From positions 1 to 18,818 of the forward strand of contig MU858365.1 of assembly GCA_033297075.1 (NCBI GenBank): a stretch of DNA of 18,818 nucleotides, written 5' to 3'. This document shows positions 1 to 9,014 of the stretch, in pieces. The notes under the pieces are model-generated. The model was given only the letters and a program-made list of their open reading frames with translations, had not been told where the DNA came from and ran no database searches. The stretch's first letter is position 1, and each line of letters begins with the position of its first letter. The stretch is from Rhypophila decipiens (taxonomy: Eukaryota; Ascomycota; Sordariomycetes; Sordariales; Naviculisporaceae). Made by a program: the position numbers and the translations under genes.

Positions 1-312
1 TCCTACAGAATACTGATGACTTTGTCTGCTCTAAGACCCTGGTTTATTGTAGTACTTTGTACCGATCTAACAAAAAAAACCCCGGCAGAGGTGTACACTC
101 ACAGGGGTTCATTCACTTTCGAGTCTGATCTCACGAAACAGGGTCAATATCGGAATCTCATCGTGTGACGGTGGACAAGGCTGCGGGTACGTACCTGGTC
201 AAAGTCGGGTGGCACAAAACCGGGGCTTACGGTCCCTCAAGGATCCCTGATATGATAAGTTTACACGTTCTCTATCAAAGGAACCGCTCACGACATCAAC
301 TGCCACATCCCA
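1..312. other. Flank and 3' region of the O-fucosyltransferase-like gene
   Basis: No reading frame with protein-like character is visible here. The stretch lies downstream of the minus-strand gene ending at 313 and probably holds its 3' untranslated region. A short inverted repeat (AACCCC near 78-83 and GGGGTT near 103-108, about 20 nt apart) is present, but it is too weak to call a functional element. Confidence 0.4.
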
Positions 313-1725
313 TCACGGCCAGATGGAATCAAACATAAACAGCCAATCCTCCCAGTATTTTTCATAACTTCCCACAAGCATGCTCCGCTCGTCCTCTCTC
401 CCTATTTTCCAGGGTCGGGTATACAGTCCGTCCATTTTGGTGTGGCGCTTCAACGCGACATTCATGCTGAACGAGCTTGGGCTGACTCCGGTGAAATACT
501 GGCATTCCAGGAGGACAATGTAGTCGATCAAGGCCTGCTGATCCCAGGTCAACTTATCGAGGGCTTTCAAATCTGAATGATACGGTTCGAGCAGTTTGCG
601 CTTGGTCATGACTCCGATGAGGTATTTCGATCTCGCAATCTCGGTCAATTTGTCTGCCTCTGTCTCGTTTCCGGTGGCCAGATACGCTGCATGGAATTCC
701 AAGGCTCTCGTCTTTTCAAGGTAGGCATGGCTTTGCTGCTCAAACTTGGGCCAAAACGCCAATGCGTCGCTTTCCGACCGAAGGTGCATACCAGTAAAAT
801 TTGTGGATCCTATACGTTTATCTGGCGGTGTTGTCCCCTGAGTAGTGGCATACTGTCGCATATATTTGGCCGTCTTCAGCCCGAGGTCCATGATATCCTT
901 CCGGAACTTGAGAAGACCACCAAAGGTGGAAACAAACTCGGGGCCGTCTCGATACACCTGGAGGTCGAACTGCACACCCCATGCCATTGCATATGCTCTG
1001 GGGTGTTCCATACTCGGGAACGGGAACTTGTTTTCCTTTGAAGTCTTTTCCATATGCTTGCGAAACTCGATTCCGAACCTATCAGAGTGCTTGTTGAGCT
1101 CTCGCTGATCGCACCCTCCTCTCTTGGTGTAGGTGATCGGCTGGATCTTCTCCGGCTCCAACGGTTTGCCGGCATTGGGGATATCGTTCACCGATTTGTA
1201 GATGGCGATTTCGGGACAGGCAGTCTGCAGACTGCTTGTGAAGTGCTTTTTATCGAAATAATACTCGAAAGGCTGGTGCTCCACGAACAGGTCCGCCAAG
1301 TCGTTAGATGACCGTCCCCTGATGCGTGGGAGCACAAGACCGGTGGCACCAGCTTCAATGGCATAGCGAACACAGGTGAGTAAGTAGTTTCGAATGTTGC
1401 CAATCCCGCCAGAGTTGTCGTCGCAAATAAAGACCACGCCGGGGTTCCAGGTGGTCTCCTTGCAGACCCTCGCCAGAGGCCAACTGACAAATGGCGCATC
1501 GACCCGAGACAGGTCGAGGTCAGCACTCGCAGTGGATGCCGGCGACGAAAAGGCGGCGGCCTGATTGTACCACGACAAGTGAGGGAGCCGACACAGCCAA
1601 AGTGTGATGAGACTGACGAAGAAGCTGGTGACGAGGATGTTTCGGTATCGAGCCATGGCGGCAGTGATGCTGTTCACGGCGTGAGACCACCCAAGCCGGG
1701 GGCTGTGAAAGGATAACCGCAACAT
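313..1725 (-). CDS. Type II membrane protein, O-fucosyltransferase-like (putative glycosyltransferase)
   Basis: Single-exon protein of 470 residues. Residues 29-46 form a hydrophobic signal anchor with a short basic N-terminal side, followed by a Ser/Ala-rich stem, the layout of a Golgi or ER type II glycosyltransferase. Residues 101-113 (CDDNSGGIGNIRN) are a Gly/Asn-rich N-terminal block of the kind found in GDP-fucose-dependent O-fucosyltransferases. MHLR at 313-316 matches their HLR sugar-nucleotide motif, and 411-428 (FTGVSPSSFSMNVALKRH) resembles their C-terminal conserved block. NFT and NET sequons are present in the luminal part. Activity and acceptor cannot be read from the sequence, and the fungal members are largely uncharacterised. 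The 1725 start gives the longest form. The second Met (codon at 1654-1656, residue 24) has an ideal GCCGCCATGG context and may be the true start. The gene is divergent from RRB1 across about 810 nt. No intron is needed. Confidence 0.72.
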   Translation of the reverse strand: MLRLSFHSPRLGWSHAVNSITAAMARYRNILVTSFFVSLITLWLCRLPHLSWYNQAAAFSSPASTASADLDLSRVDAPFVSWPLARVCKETTWNPGVVFICDDNSGGIGNIRNYLLTCVRYAIEAGATGLVLPRIRGRSSNDLADLFVEHQPFEYYFDKKHFTSSLQTACPEIAIYKSVNDIPNAGKPLEPEKIQPITYTKRGGCDQRELNKHSDRFGIEFRKHMEKTSKENKFPFPSMEHPRAYAMAWGVQFDLQVYRDGPEFVSTFGGLLKFRKDIMDLGLKTAKYMRQYATTQGTTPPDKRIGSTNFTGMHLRSESDALAFWPKFEQQSHAYLEKTRALEFHAAYLATGNETEADKLTEIARSKYLIGVMTKRKLLEPYHSDLKALDKLTWDQQALIDYIVLLECQYFTGVSPSSFSMNVALKRHTKMDGLYTRPWKIGREDERSMLVGSYEKYWEDWLFMFDSIWP

Positions 1726-2535
1726 GGCGGGAATAAAAGACAGATATGCGTGGAAATTTGAGATGCCGTCTGCGGTTAAGTCGACCGACGTTGGATAGTC
1801 ACAGAGTGACAGCTGGATAAATTGAACGCGGGTCGATCAATCAATCGCAATCAACGAGAAACGCAGGTACCGTTTCTGGTTTGCGAATGTGCCCTCTGGG
1901 CCTGAGGTCTGGCTATGATGCCCAGGAATTCCAACTGCAGACGCACATTGGAAGGAGGGAAATGAAAATCGACATTGGTGCTGACGATGGGATTGAAGTT
2001 GCGAATTCGAGACGCGTGGACTGCGCCGCAAGTGAGATCACGGTGACCAGGGAAGAGCTTGGCCCTGCCAAGACAGGATCCTTATCGGGCGCCCATTCGT
2101 TAAGAACCTTTATCGAGCCCAAAGTACACATCGAAATGGGAAAATACTGTCCCCAGAGATATATAAAAAAGGAAAAAGGATAAAAAAGACAATTTAACCT
2201 CCGTAACACTCTGATGGACTTCTATGACTATATCCGCAACTTCAAAGTCATGTCTCGAGCCAGACCCATCCAAACCGTTACGTACCTTAGGCCAGCGGCT
2301 CACAAGCCACCTGAGGCTTATCAGGGTCACTTTCAACCCCTCAGCGCCACGATGCGGGGGACAGTTGTGTCTCCACTAAAAAGTTAAAAATTTGGGAGAA
2401 AATTTGGGTTGACGGCACGGAATTGCGACAAGAGCCAAACCCCACCAAAACTTCCAACGGTCTCGAACTTTTGGAAAATCCGTTTTCTCACTTCTCAGAA
2501 GCTGATTTTTTGATACTCCCAGCTGTACCGCAAAA
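1726..2535. promoter_or_regulatory. Divergent intergenic region between O-FucT-like gene and RRB1
   Basis: About 810 nt with no convincing coding frame. It must hold the promoters of the minus-strand gene starting at 1725 and the plus-strand gene starting at 2536. A purine-rich tract (2159-2190) lies mid-region. A small hairpin CCTGA-6 nt-TCAGG is at 2310-2325, and repeated AAATTTGGG motifs are near the RRB1 side. Open frames of 64-100 codons here lack recognisable domains and overlap on both strands. Confidence 0.5.
2385..2408 (+). promoter_or_regulatory. Direct repeat of AAATTTGGG, RRPE-like element upstream of RRB1
   Basis: AAAAATTTGGG (2386-2396) is followed at once by AAAATTTGGG (2399-2408), about 130-150 nt before the RRB1 start codon. 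The AAAATTT core resembles the ribosomal RNA processing element (RRPE) of yeast ribosome-biogenesis promoters, and RRB1 belongs to that class. The repeat is seen; the regulatory role is inference. Confidence 0.3.
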
Positions 2536-4092
2536 ATGTCGAAAAGAACCGCCGAAGAGCTCAACGGGGCCGCTCCCCTTAAAGGTGGAGAGCGCCCAGA
2601 TGCCATGGATATCGACGAGAAGCCCAGCGAGATGGGCGAGTTTGAGGACGAGTTCGAGGACGAGTACGAGAGCGAGGATGAGATCATTGAGGCCGGTGTT
2701 GATGGGCGGCCCGACGCGGAAAGAGAAGCGGAAGAGGCTGGTAAGAGATTGGCTTCACATTCTGTTTCCGGAGAGACTCGAGACTGACTTGTTGCTCGTG
2801 CCCCAGCCGCAATGGAAGTCGACGGCGCAACGGGACCAGGCACATTTATTCTAGGCAGGACGAAACTCGATCCTGGCCAGACCCTCGCGCCCGATACGAC
2901 GACCTACAAGATGCTTCACAACCTGAGTACGCCATGGCCGTGTCTCTCGTTCGACATTGTCCGCGACAGCCTTGGCGACAACCGCAGCGTCTACCCTGCG
3001 ACCATGTACACAGTGGCAGGCACACAGGCAGACAGCGCCAAAGCTAGCGACAACTCCATCATGGTCATGAAGCTCAGTGGTCTTAGCAAGATGGACGGCG
3101 GAGGCGACGAGTCGAGCGACGACGAGGACGACGACGAAGACACGGACCCCATTCTCGAGTCCAAGTCGATCCCACTTACCTCGAGCACAAACCGCATCCG
3201 CGCGCACCAAACACCCTCTCAAGACGCGAGCAGGGCACCCATCACCCTCACAGCCACCATGACCGAGTCCTCACAAGTTTACATCCACGACATCACGCCT
3301 CATCTCGCTTCCTTCGATACACCCGGCTCCATGATTACACCCCAACAAAATAAGCCTCTCTGCACCATCAGAGCGCACAAGACTGAGGGTTACGGTGTAG
3401 ACTGGTCCCCGCTGCACCCCGCCGGCAAGCTTCTGACGGGCGACAACGATGGCAAAATCTTTGTAACGACCAGGACGGACGGCGGCGGCTTTGTCACAGA
3501 CGATCGGCCTTTCCTGGGCCACACGGGCAGCATAGAAGAGATCCAGTGGAGTCCTTCTGAGGCATCCGTCTTCTCTTCAGCCTCGAGCGACGGCACCATC
3601 CGCGTGTGGGACGTACGGAGCAAGAGCCGCAAGCCTGTCATCAGCATGCAAGTGAGCAAATATGATGTAAACGTCATGTCTTGGTCACGCAAGACCACGC
3701 ACCTCCTGGCCTCTGGTGCCGACGATGGCGAATGGGCTGTCTGGGATCTGCGCCAGTGGAAGCCAAGCGGCACCTCTGCCGCGGGTAAGCCCACACCCAT
3801 CGCGAGCTTCGACTACCACAAGGAGCAGATCACGAGCATAGAATGGCACCCGACCGACGACAGCATCGTCGCCGTTGCCGCGGGGGATAACACGGTCACT
3901 CTGTGGGATTTGGCGGTCGAGTTGGACGATGAGGAGAGCAAGGATACCGCGGGTGTGCAAGACATTCCGCCTCAACTGTTGTTTGTGCATTACCAAAACC
4001 AGGCCAAGGAGCTGCACTGGCACCCACAAATACCGGGGACGCTGGTGGCTACGGGTGAGGAGTTTAGTGTTTTCCGCACGATTAGCGTCTAG
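2536..4092 (+). CDS. RRB1: Ribosome assembly protein RRB1 (GRWD1 family, WD40 repeats)
   Basis: Two exons, 2536-2740 and 2807-4092, with a 66-nt intron (GTAAGA donor, CTGAC branch at 2784-2788, CCCCAG acceptor). The split Ala codon joins the frames into 496 residues, the usual size of the Rrb1/GRWD1 family. Residues 32-52 are strongly acidic. Residues 87-142 carry the CAF1C/H4-binding-type N-terminal domain (YKMLHNLSTPWPCLSFDIV). A second acidic run lies near 172-181. From about 250 to the end there are WD40 repeats, e.g. GHTGSIEEIQWSP with DGTIRVWD, SGADDGEWAVWDLR and HPTDDSIVAV with NTVTLWDL. Yeast Rrb1 is a dedicated chaperone of ribosomal protein Rpl3 in 60S assembly in the nucleus, and the same role is expected here. 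The start ATG has an AAAA context and begins MSKR, as in fungal orthologues. Identification is firm; only the exact start is inferred. Confidence 0.93.
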
Positions 4093-4688
4093 AATCTTTC
4101 CAAGCTGTCTGAGATGTATAGAGACGAATACTACAGATGTTTCTGTCGGGAGTGATACCGTTTTGCACGAATGATGTGACGGTGGCGCAACAAGGATCGG
4201 GGTTATGATCAATGCTGGGGGAGTGGAGCACAAAGCCGAGAATCGACCTCGGACGTCAACGCTCCGCTTGGCCACCACTTTTCCTTGGGACTGCGAGCGA
4301 GATTCCGGGGATTTCGCGCAGCTCAATTTATTCTGATGCAACTTTGGCGAGCTGGATCTGGTAGCAGAGGGTGCAAAACCGGGTCAGGACATGTCGATTC
4401 CCGACCAGGGGGTCGTTGGCAGGTGTTCCGTTTCTAGCTTGTCCTATTTTGTCTTTCTCTCGGCGACGACATGGCTTCCTCCGCTTTTGTAACGGGCCGT
4501 TTACCAGCTCTTTGCTTCGGAGGAAGATCCGATGAGAGCCAAGATGGTTAGGACCCTTGGTAGGGAAGTGACATAAAAGCTTGTCTCTTCCCTTTGAACT
4601 CTTGAGCCGATCTCTGTTTTGACGTTGTCTAGTGCGGAACAAGTAAAATCTGTAATTCAGTAGTATAGATCTTGCGACAAAAGCCACC
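4093..4688. other. RRB1 3' region and promoter of the CBM1 gene
   Basis: About 600 nt without a convincing gene. The first part should hold the RRB1 3' untranslated region and the last part the promoter of the secreted protein starting at 4689. CTGGGG (near 4214) and CCGGGG (near 4306) match the SYGGRG carbon-catabolite repressor (CreA/Cre1) consensus. That would suit a cellulose-binding protein, but the motif is short and common. An ATAAAAG sequence near 4573 is a possible TATA-like element. Confidence 0.35.
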
Positions 4689-5694
4689 ATGCGCGTCATC
4701 ACCACCGTCCCTCTCCTCGCCGCCACCGTGGCCGCCCAGTCCCCCGTCAGTCCGTACGGACAATGCGGCGGGTGGGCCTGGGCAGGACCTACCGGCTGTG
4801 GGCAGGGCTATTACTGCACTACATACAAGTGAGTCGTCGTAACCATCCACGAGCCAGTCTCAGGATTCGATACCTGGGGTGCTGTCATGATACTAACCAT
4901 TCCCACCCCCTAAAAGCTCCTTCTACGCACAATGTATCCCCGGCGCAGCACCTGCCACCTCCACAACCTCAAGCAGCCGAACTGTAGCGCCGCCCATCAC
5001 AACAACCACAACCCTCGTAACAATAACAACGCCCCCGTCCAATCCCAATCCAACTCCCACAGTGACCATTCCCGCCGGTTCGGTCCCCACAACTCTAGTC
5101 TCACCAAACTACTGGATCCGAGCAGTCGCTGCCCCCAACTACAGGAAATACCTCCAACCCGCAATCCCCTTCACCCCAGGAAAGGCAATTATATCCTCCC
5201 ACACAACAGCCTCCCAACTGTACCTCGACTCGACAGGGCAGCTTACCCTATACCGCGGGGCCGGAGTGGCACCACTCTACCTGAACATTGAGAATCCGTC
5301 CGACAAGACACAGCGCAAGCTGGCCACCGAGTTTAAAGAAACTAAAAACTCGTATGGGAAATTTGGGTTTCAGGGGGATACGCTTACCTGGTCTGTGGGC
5401 GAGATTAAACGGCCGAATGAAGCTGCTTGGTTGGTTTGTGGTGATGGGAAGGAGTTGTTTGTTAATACTGGCGCTTATGGGTGGGATACCCCTGCTGGAT
5501 GCTCGGATCAGACTGTGAGTTCTTTTTTCTTTTTACTGCTTTGTTCTGTCAAGCGCTTTTGGAACCTTTCTGTATGGGGTGTGAGGTGGTGATGACTGCG
5601 CAGACAGGCAAACACGGACTTTGGTCAGGGCGATGGCTTGCTAACGACGCTTCAATAGATTCACTCCTACGGCGGCGCTACGGCGGATACATGA
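4689..5694 (+). CDS. Secreted protein with N-terminal CBM1 cellulose-binding module
   Basis: Three exons, 4689-4828, 4917-5514 and 5659-5694, giving 257 residues. Intron 1 (88 nt) has GTGAGT, a perfect TACTAAC branch (4891-4897) and AAAG. Intron 2 (144 nt) has GTGAGT, GCTAAC (5639-5645) and ATAG. Residues 1-16 are a signal peptide (MRVITTVPLLAATVAA). Residues 23-56 are a CBM1 with the exact spacing C26-x10-C37-x5-C43-x9-C53, and intron 1 falls inside it at N47. Residues 57-95 are a Ser/Thr/Pro linker. The C-terminal region of about 160 residues (NYWIRAVAA to GATADT) is not a recognised glycoside hydrolase. Its pattern (QLYLDSTGQLTLY, FGFQGDTLTW, AAWLVCGDG) recalls PhiA-type fungal cell-wall proteins, which is only a suggestion. 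Expected role: extracellular binding to cellulose. The ATG sits in GCCACCATGC, a good context. An alternative acceptor for intron 2 would change the C-terminus. Confidence 0.82.
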
Positions 5695-6060
5695 ACGGAT
5701 GGTTTCCCCCCAAAAAGCATAACGTGTAAAAAGCAATTGATTGCCAATTGTTCCGTTGGATGATGGTCAGGGCTATCTCCGTCTTCACGTAGCATATCTC
5801 GACAGGCTACTTGGTAGATGGGTATAACATATATATATATGTATATGGATAGCGCTGATAGCTGTTCCATATTCAAAATCACGAAAATGTACATATAGAA
5901 AGGCGCCTGATAAACAGGCACTGTTAATCTCATACATATAGGTACCGGTCTTATTATACACGAACGCCCCTCTTGTAGAACAAATCCATTGACTGACTCG
6001 GCTGAAATGGACGTCATAATTGGCTGGAATACAGAGAGGGGTTGGTAGAAAAAGGAAAAG
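5695..6060. other. Intergenic, probable 3' region of the CBM1 gene
   Basis: About 370 nt without a supported gene. It contains a short AT dinucleotide run (5829-5840, flanked by more AT-rich sequence) and ends in an A-rich stretch that serves the tRNA on the other strand as its Pol III terminator. Overlapping minus-strand frames of 114-149 codons run into the tRNA and show no domain. Confidence 0.45.
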
Positions 6061-6066
6061 AAAAAA
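6061..6066 (-). terminator. RNA polymerase III terminator of the tRNA-Val gene
   Basis: Six consecutive T residues on the minus strand, followed by more T-rich sequence, begin eight bases past the tRNA discriminator base at 6074. This is the normal Pol III stop signal and distance. Confidence 0.75.
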
Positions 6067-6073
6067 GACAGTA

Positions 6074-6257
6074 TGGTCACGGCAGGGTTCGAACCTGCGA
6101 TCTTCCGCGGTGTCAATCACCATCTTCAATAGAGTATATCAGCATAGATCCTCATCGGAGAATCACCCTACAACGTCCCTTTTCAGATGCTGTAGAGGCT
6201 GTACCCATATGGAGATGGCGTGTGAAGCAGACGCCTTAACCACTAGGCCACGTAACC
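6074..6257 (-). tRNA. tRNA-Val(CAC) with a 111-nt intron
   Basis: The cloverleaf was read by hand on the minus strand. The acceptor stem GGTTACG pairs with CGTGACC (one G-T wobble), followed by discriminator A. The D arm is GCC...GGC around TAGTGGTTAA. The anticodon stem TCTGC pairs with GCGGA (one wobble), the loop is TTCACAC with anticodon CAC (6222-6224), the variable region is AGATC, and the T arm is GCAGG-TTCGAAC-CCTGC. Exons are 6221-6257 (37 nt) and 6074-6109 (36 nt), giving a 73-nt mature tRNA before CCA addition. The intron (6110-6220) sits after position 37, the usual eukaryotic site. Its first bases CGCCATC can pair with GATGGTG near its 3' end, which would bring the splice sites together. 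The boundary is ambiguous by one base because both sides carry C. A box (TGGCCTAGTGG) and B box (GGTTCGAACC) are intact. Confidence 0.92.
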
Positions 6258-6404
6258 GCTTGTTGTAAATGGCTTGACTGAGCTTTGTTTGATAAATGCC
6301 TTACCTAGGCTGGAATAAATAGCTTCACTGGGTGGAGTTGGATTGGTGGTTGGTTGTGTTTGGAAGCGGTGTCATCGGTTATCAGACCCCTACAAAAGTT
6401 CTGG

Positions 6405-9014
6405 TCAAACCACCGAGATAAGACTCTCAGCCTCAGACCCTCCTATCCTCACTCTGAGATCCCCAACCTCCTTAACTCTAGCGCTCGCTTCGGCCGAATA
6501 TGTCTTCCCCTCCTCGGTCATAAAGCCCGTGTTGCCCAAAGTGAGCGCCATGACAGGGTCAAATACATCCGGGGTAGTAACATAAAAGCTCAGCCAAAGT
6601 CCATAACACCCAATAGCCAAGAGAAACATGGTAGCCCCCAAAAGCAAGGTGACCCATATCACAACCGGCTTATATACCTCTGTATATCTCGTCACCGTGG
6701 CCGCTGTGGATGCCGCCACAAAGGGAATCTTGTCCGCCATCATGGACTCCATCCACTCTCCCGCAGAGAGATACGTATGGATCTGGTACTTTCCAGAGGT
6801 GCTGTTTCGCGTAGACTTGGATATCCAATCCTGTGCTTCCCTATCCTCGAGTAGATCAGCCAAGCCCGTTCCGAACTCGTGTTCTGGGCCGTAGAGCGAC
6901 AAGTCTCGGTTAAGGTCACCGCCTATCCCGGCATGGGCCATGTACAGCTGGATATACGTGTTGATCAGTATCGTAGCCCTGACTTCGAAATCTTTTGCGT
7001 CGACAGAGGCAATATCCTGCTGTTGAGGTGCGATCAACGGTGGCCCGTCATTGTCGATCTGTTGCATGATATTCGGCGCCGCCACCCTCAGCGGCTGCGT
7101 GATGAATGAGGCTACGATGCAAGGGCTCGGGTTGTAGTAGCTACCCCCTGTCTGACGGGAATTCAACGCCGGCTCTGAGCCCACTATTGCAAAGGTAGTA
7201 TCATTGCGAATGGAATGCACCGCGAGGTCGACAAGTGTCTCGGTTGCCCAGAGGTCGAGTGCTGTAAACTCTGATCCGCGCTTATCAGACCTGGACTTTC
7301 GTACCTTGGTTGCTTTACAGATACCCTTGGAGCAGTCGACGGTGACGTCTACGCTTTCTTGTCGCGCAGTGCAGGCACTGTGGGATACATCTTGGAATTC
7401 TAATGTCCTTGGCACGGCAGGCATTTCTCTGACAGACCGGGGGACGTGTTTGCTGAAAGGCTCGCCCAGAAAGTGACCGATTCGTGCATACTTGATGTCT
7501 TGGTTGTCAGGGTCGTCGAGGCATGTGTGAAACCTGTCCCTAGCGATGGGATTCACACAGCTCTGACAGTCCAGACACCGTGGTGCAAATACCGAGGCAT
7601 TAAACTTGAACCTCGGGCCACACTCAAGAGAAATGTAGGCTGATCCCACGATAAAGTTGGCGTGTCCGTGGGTAGTATTGGGCATATTCAGAATGGGTAA
7701 GCCGAGCAGAGAGGCCCAGGAATAAAAACGAGGTTCTTCATCCACTTGGAACCAGCCGTCTTCGTCGGCCGTCTTGTTGGTACTGTGGGCGCTTAGGCGA
7801 GGGATCTTGATGTTTCCCCAAGCATCGGCCGGCGACTGTTTGGTCTCGGCGGTCTGCAGGAGGACTGACTCAAGGGGCCCGTCGAGTAATGACTGTGGAC
7901 TCCGGCCCCCTTGTCTGGCAGCGGCATTCTGCTGTAGCATGTTGTTGATATACATGTGCCCCAGTGGTCCATTGTCTGCGTATCGAATGGTCTCCATGGT
8001 CACGTTTGCTCTGTTTTGCCTTGATAGGACTCGCAGACTCGCTTGACCTCCAATTGGAGAAAGGGCCCATGACAGAGTAAACAGGATCCAGAAAGGGCCT
8101 TGCATGGTGAGCAGACGCCGTCTGAGGGTCCATTGGCAGTGCAGGGTCTCGAACATCGTTGTTGAATTGAGGAGAGTATACATCGTCTAATGGCCACATG
8201 TCAGTCACAGGTCACTCTTTGGTCTGTCGGTCTTCTTACAGCAAGTCTGATATTGCGCTGGGCTCGGTATCTTCCGATATTGCGCAAGCTGCGGCCAACG
8301 ATTGCGGCGAACAGAATTGGAAAAATCGAGGGCCCCTGTAAAGGTTAGCTCGGGTAGAGGTCGGGTTGTAGTACTTGGTACTAAGCACGTACGAGCGTTG
8401 CGGCGGCTTCAAGGAATTGTCCTGGAGCGGTAGCACTAGGTTGATTGTTCAGAAATAAAGTGCCGATTCCAAGCCCTAGACGATGCTGTTAGTCTTTGGT
8501 AGCAGGTTCTCTAGTGGGAGTGTGACTTGCCCACGAACAAGATTGCAATGGTGATCAGAATGTAGTCCACCAAGACAGAGAACAGGAAACCCCCGGATGC
8601 CCAAGTCGATTGTCTCGCCCCAGACGCTACTCTCGAATCTTGATCCCTCTCCAGCCGTTTGATAGTGCTGTCACCATCGCTCTCGTCCGATGTCGACTTA
8701 TTCTGAGCTTCGAGTAGTGCGCCATCAAAGCCGACAGAGCTAGCCCGACAAGTTGTCAAGCCACCAACACTCTCTCCCGATATCCGGCTAACCTGATCCG
8801 AGTCGGGCGTATATATAGATAGGCCGTTCCACCCTGGATCTTTGGTAGTTTCGGGTGCCAACGAGCTTTGCTTCATTCCGGATCCGCGATGCTGGTCCCC
8901 GGACGTCCTGGTGCTCATATCAGTCCAACCCAAAGCGGTTGGGGACATCCGCGGAGACAAGCTTGGAGTGTCTGGATCAACTAACGGCGTCAAAGGTAGG
9001 CTGGCGCTCGACAT
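6405..9014 (-). CDS. Fungal multi-pass membrane protein with large extracytoplasmic domain
   Basis: Four exons on the minus strand (9014-8531, 8475-8393, 8335-8240, 8186-6405) encode 814 residues. Introns are 55 nt (GC-AG), 57 nt (GTACGT, GCTAAC, ACAG) and 53 nt (GTAAGA, CTGAC, TTAG). Every junction gives smooth membrane-protein sequence. Residues 1-135 are polar, Ser/Thr-rich and probably cytosolic. Predicted membrane spans lie near 141-169 (FLFSVLVDYILITIAILFVG), 190-206 (GPSIFPILFAAIVGRSL), 250-266 (GPFWILFTLSWALSPIG) and 729-757 (VVIWVTLLLGATMFLLAIGC). Between spans 3 and 4 lies about 460 residues with several N-glycosylation sequons and clustered Cys (CLDCQSC; DCSKGIC). The SPIGGQASLR block after span 3 is typical of a widespread, unnamed family of filamentous-fungal membrane proteins. 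No function is known to me. The ATG at 9014 is the first in the open frame. Confidence 0.8.
8476..8530 (-). other. GC-AG intron (intron 1 of the membrane protein gene)
   Basis: The 55-nt intron begins GCAAGT, the consensus of the rare GC donor class, has a GACTAAC branch site (8488-8494) and ends TAG. No GT donor nearby gives the needed phase: GTGGGC is phase 0 and GTCACA phase 2, while the exon downstream needs phase 1. The GC donor restores a continuous transmembrane segment (FVG joined to LGIGTLFL). Confidence 0.75.

Noticed and set aside
3685..4341. 218-codon minus-strand open frame opposite the RRB1 3' half
   Set aside because: It overlaps well-supported WD40 repeats in the other strand and shows no domain of its own.
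5667..6129. Minus-strand frames of 114-149 codons downstream of the tRNA
   Set aside because: They run through the tRNA 3' exon and an AT repeat, with no domain or codon bias suggesting a gene.
6110..6220. Possible C/D-box snoRNA inside the tRNA intron
   Set aside because: CCGATGA resembles a C box with one mismatch and CTGA occurs, but box order, spacing and terminal stem do not form a convincing C/D snoRNA.
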